Position numbers and translations under genes: made by a program | Shown: one piece after another, positions 7,464-10,078 of the stretch | How positions within the stretch are numbered: position 1 is the stretch's first letter | Layout: each line of letters begins with the position of its first letter | Assembly (NCBI GenBank): GCA_001778545.1 | Contig: MFHJ01000045.1 | Coordinates: 1-10,078 of the forward strand | DNA from: Candidatus Giovannonibacteria bacterium RIFCSPHIGHO2_02_43_16 | Lineage (GTDB): Bacteria; Patescibacteriota; Minisyncoccia; JACPKW01; UBA11713 | Length of the DNA: 10,078 nt | Direction of reading: 5' to 3' | The notes under the pieces: generated by a model | Told to the model about the DNA's origin: nothing | Seen by the model: the letters and a program-made list of their open reading frames with translations, nothing else | Databases searched by the model: none

Positions 7464-7487
7464 AACAGTATGTTACGCGAGTGGCTA
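7459..7487 (-). promoter_or_regulatory. Promoter for rpmA, sharing its -10 with the divergent gene
   Basis: On the minus strand TATTAT (7459-7464, five of six) lies 17 bp downstream of TAGCCA (7482-7487, four of six). Transcription would start near 7452, leaving about 12 nt before the rpmA ATG. The -10 overlaps the plus-strand TATAAT at 7458-7463, so one symmetric A/T box can be read in both directions. Confidence 0.45.
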
Positions 7488-7817
7488 AATAAAGTCAAGG
7501 CGAGGGAGGGCGATCTCTTTCTGATCGCCGTCATAATTTTGGTTGCCATAACCGGTTTTGCGCTCGGGAGGATATCTGCAATAAAAGAAGAAAAATTTCC
7601 AATCCAGATAAGCGCCAAAGAGGCTAAGCCTCCAAGTGGAGGTTTAGCCTCCAAGCCAGCAGTTGAGTTAGTGGGCACAAAAAATGGGACAGTGTATCAT
7701 TTACTCGCTTGCCCTGGCGCGAAATCAATCAAAGAAGAAAATAAAATATACTTTAGCAGCAAAGAAGAAGCCCAAAAAGCAGGATATAGACCCGCGGCCA
7801 ACTGCCCCGGATTATAG
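7470..7817 (+). CDS. Membrane-anchored protein with Ada-like metal-binding tail
   Basis: This 115-residue protein of unknown role has one N-terminal membrane segment (about 16-34) after basic residues. A linker (35-68) precedes a C-terminal module resembling the Ada-type zinc-binding domain: YHLLACPGAK (76-85), N-K-I-Y-F-S-S-K-E-E-A (91-101) and AGYRPAANC (104-112). Only two cysteines remain (C81, C112), plus H77, against four cysteines in the Ada DNA-repair protein. The metal site, if any, therefore differs, and the fold may be purely structural. No methyltransferase domain follows, so it is not a repair enzyme. Similar anchored modules occur in CPR genomes, from memory rather than a search. 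The linker contains the palindrome-encoded peptide EAKPPSGGLAS (51-61). The ATG at 7470 sits six bases after TATAAT. Confidence 0.8.
   Translation: MLREWLNKVKAREGDLFLIAVIILVAITGFALGRISAIKEEKFPIQISAKEAKPPSGGLASKPAVELVGTKNGTVYHLLACPGAKSIKEENKIYFSSKEEAQKAGYRPAANCPGL
7620..7651. repeat. 32-bp near-perfect palindrome inside a coding sequence
   Basis: Two 15-base arms (7620-7634 and 7637-7651) pair around a 2-base centre, with a single G/T mismatch (7628/7643) that would still wobble-pair in RNA. The element is in frame and encodes residues 51-61 of the Ada-like protein (EAKPPSGGLAS). Read on the other strand, the same interval gives EAKPPLGGLAS, so both strands encode nearly the same peptide. It lies in the linker between membrane segment and metal-binding tail, where an insertion would be tolerated. 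It also creates a short direct repeat of AGCCTCCAAG (7627-7636 and 7646-7655). No second copy was noticed in this window. Confidence 0.85.
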
Positions 7818-7884
7818 AGTGTGGTTTTATGCCTGATAGGTCGCAAAAGCTATGATGTGCGACATGCCCCGCAGATAAAAACCC

Positions 7885-8094
7885 CTATCCCCTAATATCT
7901 TTGGCGGCTTTCAGAAGCGGTACCCAAATATATTCCTGCGCTTTATCCAAACCGACTCTTGCCCATGGATAAATAAAGTTCCAGACTATACCAAAATTCT
8001 CCTTCAATTTGGTGTTCTTTTGTATATCCCCTAAGGATACGCCAACTAAGCTTATTATTACTATCGTTAGAGCGATGATAATTAACGTCTTCAC
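7885..8094 (-). CDS. Small membrane or secreted protein, unknown function
   Basis: This is a 69-residue protein I do not recognise. It starts with a hydrophobic segment (about 3-22, after M-K-T) that could be a signal peptide or a membrane anchor. A short polar stretch (23-33) follows, then a tryptophan- and tyrosine-rich amphipathic part (WNFIYPWARVGLDKAQEYIWVP, about 38-59) and a basic end. The start codon is GTG at 8094, six bases after a perfect TATAAT and without a Shine-Dalgarno, which supports a real leaderless gene. The coding frame is flanked by 67 and 84 bp of noncoding DNA. It is convergent with the Ada-like gene and divergent from the HTH gene. No other signal suggests a function. 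Confidence 0.6.
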   Translation of the reverse strand: MKTLIIIALTIVIISLVGVSLGDIQKNTKLKENFGIVWNFIYPWARVGLDKAQEYIWVPLLKAAKDIRG

Positions 8095-8100
8095 CTTAGA

Positions 8101-8106
8101 ATTATA
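8101..8106 (-). promoter_or_regulatory. Perfect -10 box 6 nt before the small membrane-protein start
   Basis: On the minus strand TATAAT ends six bases before the GTG at 8094. The predicted transcription start falls on the start codon. No good -35 is present at 16-18 bp. Confidence 0.45.
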
Positions 8107-8143
8107 AAAGTTTTTATGTTTTCCTGCATCTTAACTTATTCAC

Positions 8144-8172
8144 TTTTCAAACATACAAAAAGTATCTAAACT
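8144..8172 (+). promoter_or_regulatory. Possible promoter of the HTH gene
   Basis: TTTTCA (8144-8149, four of six) and TAAACT (8167-8172, four of six, keeping the key T1, A2 and T6) are 17 bp apart. The -10 ends six bases before the ATG at 8179, the same geometry as at four other genes here. Confidence 0.35.
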
Positions 8173-8178
8173 GTTACT

Positions 8179-8460
8179 ATGCGAATAGAAAACGACATGG
8201 CTGATAATGATCCATCAAAATTTATAACAATTAAAGTGGCGGCGGAAATGCTCGGTGTATCGCCTCTAACTCTCCGCAACTGGGATAAACGCAAGAAATT
8301 GACTGCCTATCGCCATCCAATCAATAATTACCGCGTCTATAAGCTAGTTGATATACAGAATTTTTTAACTGGTATAGAAAACACTAATAAACCAAGAAAG
8401 ATCCGCATAGATTTTTTGAATGATGATCCTACTGGAGACGATGAAGAACTAAAAATCTAG
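8179..8460 (+). CDS. MerR/HTH_17-type DNA-binding protein
   Basis: This 93-residue protein has a winged helix-turn-helix of the MerR/excisionase type. The core spans about residues 15-64: ITIKVAAEMLGVSPLTLRNW (16-35) forms the HTH, and the wing contains YRHPINNYRVY (44-54), followed by KLVDIQNFL. The rest is a short acidic tail (NDDPTGDDEELK) with no effector-binding or catalytic domain, so it is a stand-alone DNA binder. It could be a transcription regulator or an excisionase/recombination directionality factor, but no integrase or phage gene is nearby. The ATG at 8179 is chosen for its -10 spacing; M7 at 8197 would also retain the whole HTH. It is divergent from the small membrane-protein gene (84 bp), so regulation of that gene or of itself is possible. 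Its end is 14 bp from the convergent VTT gene. Confidence 0.82.
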   Translation: MRIENDMADNDPSKFITIKVAAEMLGVSPLTLRNWDKRKKLTAYRHPINNYRVYKLVDIQNFLTGIENTNKPRKIRIDFLNDDPTGDDEELKI

Positions 8461-8474
8461 TCTTTTTGTAACGT

Positions 8475-9131
8475 TTATAACGCCTTTGCTTTTCTAATTC
8501 TTTGCGCAAGGAAATATGCCGATGCGGCGAGAGTTATGATTACGATAGCCACCCAGAAAATGAAGGCTGCTAAATTTTGGTCAATCAGTGCTTTGCCCGC
8601 AAAGACCAGAATAGCAGCGGTCACAGCCTCAATAATCGAAGTAATGCCTATATACTTTATAAAATCGTAATGGGCTAAACCAAAAACGTAACCAGTCTCA
8701 GCTGGCATCGCCAGTCTGAACAAAAAAGCAACTAAAAAATTTACGCGCCGCGAAATAAATTCTTCCCATGTCTTTATTTTGTCGGCTGAAAGAATTTTCA
8801 AAACAATCGCATGCCCCAGATGCCTCCCGATAGAGTAAGCGAGTATTCCTCCCGTGATCCATCCTGAAAAAAGCAGCCAAAATGTCGCCCAATTCCCCCA
8901 CAAAAGAATAGCTATTGGAACGAGCGGTGCGCTCGTAAGCGGCCCTAGCAAGACAGAAATTACAGAAAACAGCCAAAAAATCGCAATTGATAGAATAATA
9001 TTCCGGCTCGAATTACTGAGTTGTATGAGTTCAATTATCTTATCGATAAAACCCTTGCTCGAAACATATCCCCAAATCCAAAACACTCCTATGAGTACGA
9101 GGAATAAAACTAGAATCGCGCGCCTATCCAC
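8475..9131 (-). CDS. VTT/DedA-like (TVP38/TMEM64) membrane protein
   Basis: This 218-residue integral membrane protein has a VTT (SNARE-associated, PF09335-type) domain. Members of this superfamily are linked to lipid scrambling, undecaprenyl-phosphate or phospholipid flipping and membrane homeostasis. A first helix (about 5-24) precedes the core. The core contains the re-entrant region with GPLTSAPLVP (63-72) and GGILAYSIGRHLG (94-106), then the conserved R139, P143 and G147 in LFRLAMPAETGYVFG (137-151), and two C-terminal helices. The basic C-terminal end (RIRKAKAL) is probably cytoplasmic. The GTG start at 9131 lies 2 bp after the M24 peptidase stop, so cotranscription is expected. However, CTTACA-N17-TATAAT ends six bases before the GTG, inside the last codons of the peptidase gene, which suggests an extra leaderless promoter. 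Confidence 0.88.
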   Translation of the reverse strand: MDRRAILVLFLVLIGVFWIWGYVSSKGFIDKIIELIQLSNSSRNIILSIAIFWLFSVISVLLGPLTSAPLVPIAILLWGNWATFWLLFSGWITGGILAYSIGRHLGHAIVLKILSADKIKTWEEFISRRVNFLVAFLFRLAMPAETGYVFGLAHYDFIKYIGITSIIEAVTAAILVFAGKALIDQNLAAFIFWVAIVIITLAASAYFLAQRIRKAKAL

Positions 9132-9133
9132 CG

Positions 9134-10078
9134 CTATATTATAAGCTTCTTTGGAAAGTTTGTAAGGTCTTTATATCCGCTATCCGTTACGCACACTACG
9201 TCCTCGATTCTTACGCCTCCGATATTCGGATAATAAAGCCCTGGTTCAATTGTAAAAACGTTTCCTGGTTGTAAAATTTCCTCCGAAACTTTATTTATGT
9301 GCGGAGCTTCATGCACTTCAAGTCCTAACCCGTGGCCTGTTCCATGCGTAAAACCTATATCGCCAACATTAAACCCATCTCGAATAAGCGAAGCCGAAAC
9401 AGCTTTATGAACCTCCTTGGCAAGTATACCAGGCTTTATTAATGCAAATGCGGCTTCCTGTGCTCTCAAAATAGAATCATACATATTCCTAATCTTTTTA
9501 CTTGGCTCCCCTTTCACGTATGTTCTAGTCATATCTGCAAAATAGCCGCTTTGCTTTGAAACGGGGAAAATATCGCAAACAATGGTTTCGCCCGCAAGTA
9601 AATTCCCCTGCCCCGGATGATGAGGGATCGCCGCACCTTTGCCGCATGAAATAATCATTCCCTCGGTACATAGCATCTCTTCATCAAATAAAACTCTTTC
9701 AGCCTCGCTCTTCAAAAATTCGCTCGTCAGCGCCTTTCCCTCAAAAAATATCAAATTATCCACAATTTCCGACGCGCCGAGAATTTCCTCGATTTTTAAA
9801 AACGCGGAGTGAGTTTTTTTGAGGCTTTTCTCGATCATCTCAATTTCTTCGCCGCCCTTAATCGCGCGCCACGGATAATATGGTTTTCTTATTTTGAGCA
9901 CTATACCCTTCTTGCGCAGATGATCGGCGAGGTCGAGCGGAAAATACACAGGGACCGCAATTTCGTTGGAATTCGGAGAATATTTTTGTATCAAAGCAAG
10001 TGCGAAGTCATTTCGTCCCCCGCCCGTCACTAATACCGCTTCGATGTTTGGATTCTTATTCTTTTCCTGAAAAAATCC
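9134..10078 (-). CDS. M24 metallopeptidase, Xaa-Pro dipeptidase/aminopeptidase P type (N-terminus cut)
   Basis: This cytosolic metallopeptidase has the pita-bread fold and cleaves peptides with proline in second position. The frame is open to the last base, so the start lies beyond the window; the GTG at 10030 is an internal Val. The visible 314 residues begin in a creatinase-like N-terminal domain (EAVLVTGGGRND onward). The catalytic domain follows from KGGEEIEMIEKS. All five dinuclear metal ligands are present. Counting from the Val codon at 10030 they are D153 (CDIFP), D166 (FADMTRTY), H233 (GTGHGLGLEVHE), E262 (TIEPGLY) and E276 (RIEDVV). The auxiliary histidine region IPHHPG (135-140) is also present. 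It should be an active enzyme. Xaa-Pro dipeptidase and aminopeptidase P cannot be separated from this fragment. The VTT gene follows after 2 bp. Confidence 0.92.
   Translation of the reverse strand, partial: GFFQEKNKNPNIEAVLVTGGGRNDFALALIQKYSPNSNEIAVPVYFPLDLADHLRKKGIVLKIRKPYYPWRAIKGGEEIEMIEKSLKKTHSAFLKIEEILGASEIVDNLIFFEGKALTSEFLKSEAERVLFDEEMLCTEGMIISCGKGAAIPHHPGQGNLLAGETIVCDIFPVSKQSGYFADMTRTYVKGEPSKKIRNMYDSILRAQEAAFALIKPGILAKEVHKAVSASLIRDGFNVGDIGFTHGTGHGLGLEVHEAPHINKVSEEILQPGNVFTIEPGLYYPNIGGVRIEDVVCVTDSGYKDLTNFPKKLII
9138..9166 (-). promoter_or_regulatory. Promoter for the VTT gene inside the M24 peptidase 3' end
   Basis: On the minus strand CTTACA (9161-9166, four of six) is followed after 17 bp by a perfect TATAAT (9138-9143), then six bases and the GTG at 9131. 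The box lies in the last peptidase codons. It would allow the VTT gene to be transcribed as a leaderless mRNA separately from the peptidase. Confidence 0.5.

Noticed and set aside
7391..7678. Minus-strand open frame of 95 codons across the rpmA start and the Ada-like gene
   Set aside because: It lies antisense to two well-supported genes and has no recognisable domain. Its GGLAS peptide arises only from the palindrome.
7840..7863. Inverted repeat GTCGCA/TGCGAC with a 12-nt loop in the 67-bp gap after the Ada-like gene
   Set aside because: The stem is 6 bp with no T-run on either side, so it is a weak terminator candidate. A 6-bp match in this AT-rich spacer could be chance.
8179..8460. HTH protein as an excisionase of an integrated element
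   Set aside because: There is no integrase, att-like repeat, phage gene or composition break nearby. Only the HTH fold itself would suggest it.

Overview
The window is chromosomal DNA from a small-genome bacterium, most likely of the Candidate Phyla Radiation (Patescibacteria), probably on the Parcubacteria side. This is inferred from how the proteins read and how the genes are packed, not from a database search. Supporting signs are very tight packing (gaps of 0-84 bp and several overlaps), short single-copy housekeeping proteins, almost no Shine-Dalgarno sequences, and a ribosomal gene rpmA that is not next to rplU. TGA, TAA and TAG are all used as stops, so the standard bacterial code applies. 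No phage, transposase, CRISPR array, rRNA or tRNA gene was seen.

Layout. Positions 1-291 (+) hold the end of rplU (L21). It abuts tail-to-tail a minus-strand block at 292-5447. Read in transcription order, that block is a CorA-type divalent-cation channel, an EamA/DMT transporter, cysS, dnaB and recR. These are joined by short overlaps (10 bp corA/eamA, 8 bp dnaB/recR) or short gaps. A plus-strand pair follows: an S41 carboxyl-terminal processing protease (5485-6729) and rplI (L9, 6732-7181). rplI overlaps convergently with minus-strand rpmA (L27, 7156-7440). Positions 7470-7817 (+) encode a small membrane-anchored protein with an Ada-like zinc-binding tail, and 7885-8094 (-) a 69-residue membrane or secreted peptide of unknown role. 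Positions 8179-8460 (+) encode a MerR/HTH_17-type DNA-binding protein. The window ends with a minus-strand pair: an M24 metallopeptidase, cut by the window end, and a VTT/DedA-like membrane protein.

The genes are mostly core functions: translation (L21, L9, L27, CysRS), replication (DnaB), recombination repair (RecR), envelope proteolysis (S41), ion and metabolite transport, and peptide turnover (M24). I found no convincing new multi-gene system. Three things deserve a second look. (1) A near-perfect 32-bp palindrome lies in frame inside the Ada-like gene and encodes almost the same peptide on both strands, like a palindromic repeat that inserts into proteins. (2) A -10-like hexamer sits exactly 6 nt upstream of the start codon at five genes, three of them perfect TATAAT, which suggests leaderless mRNAs. 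(3) The CorA homologue has A-I-D where the GMN selectivity motif should be.
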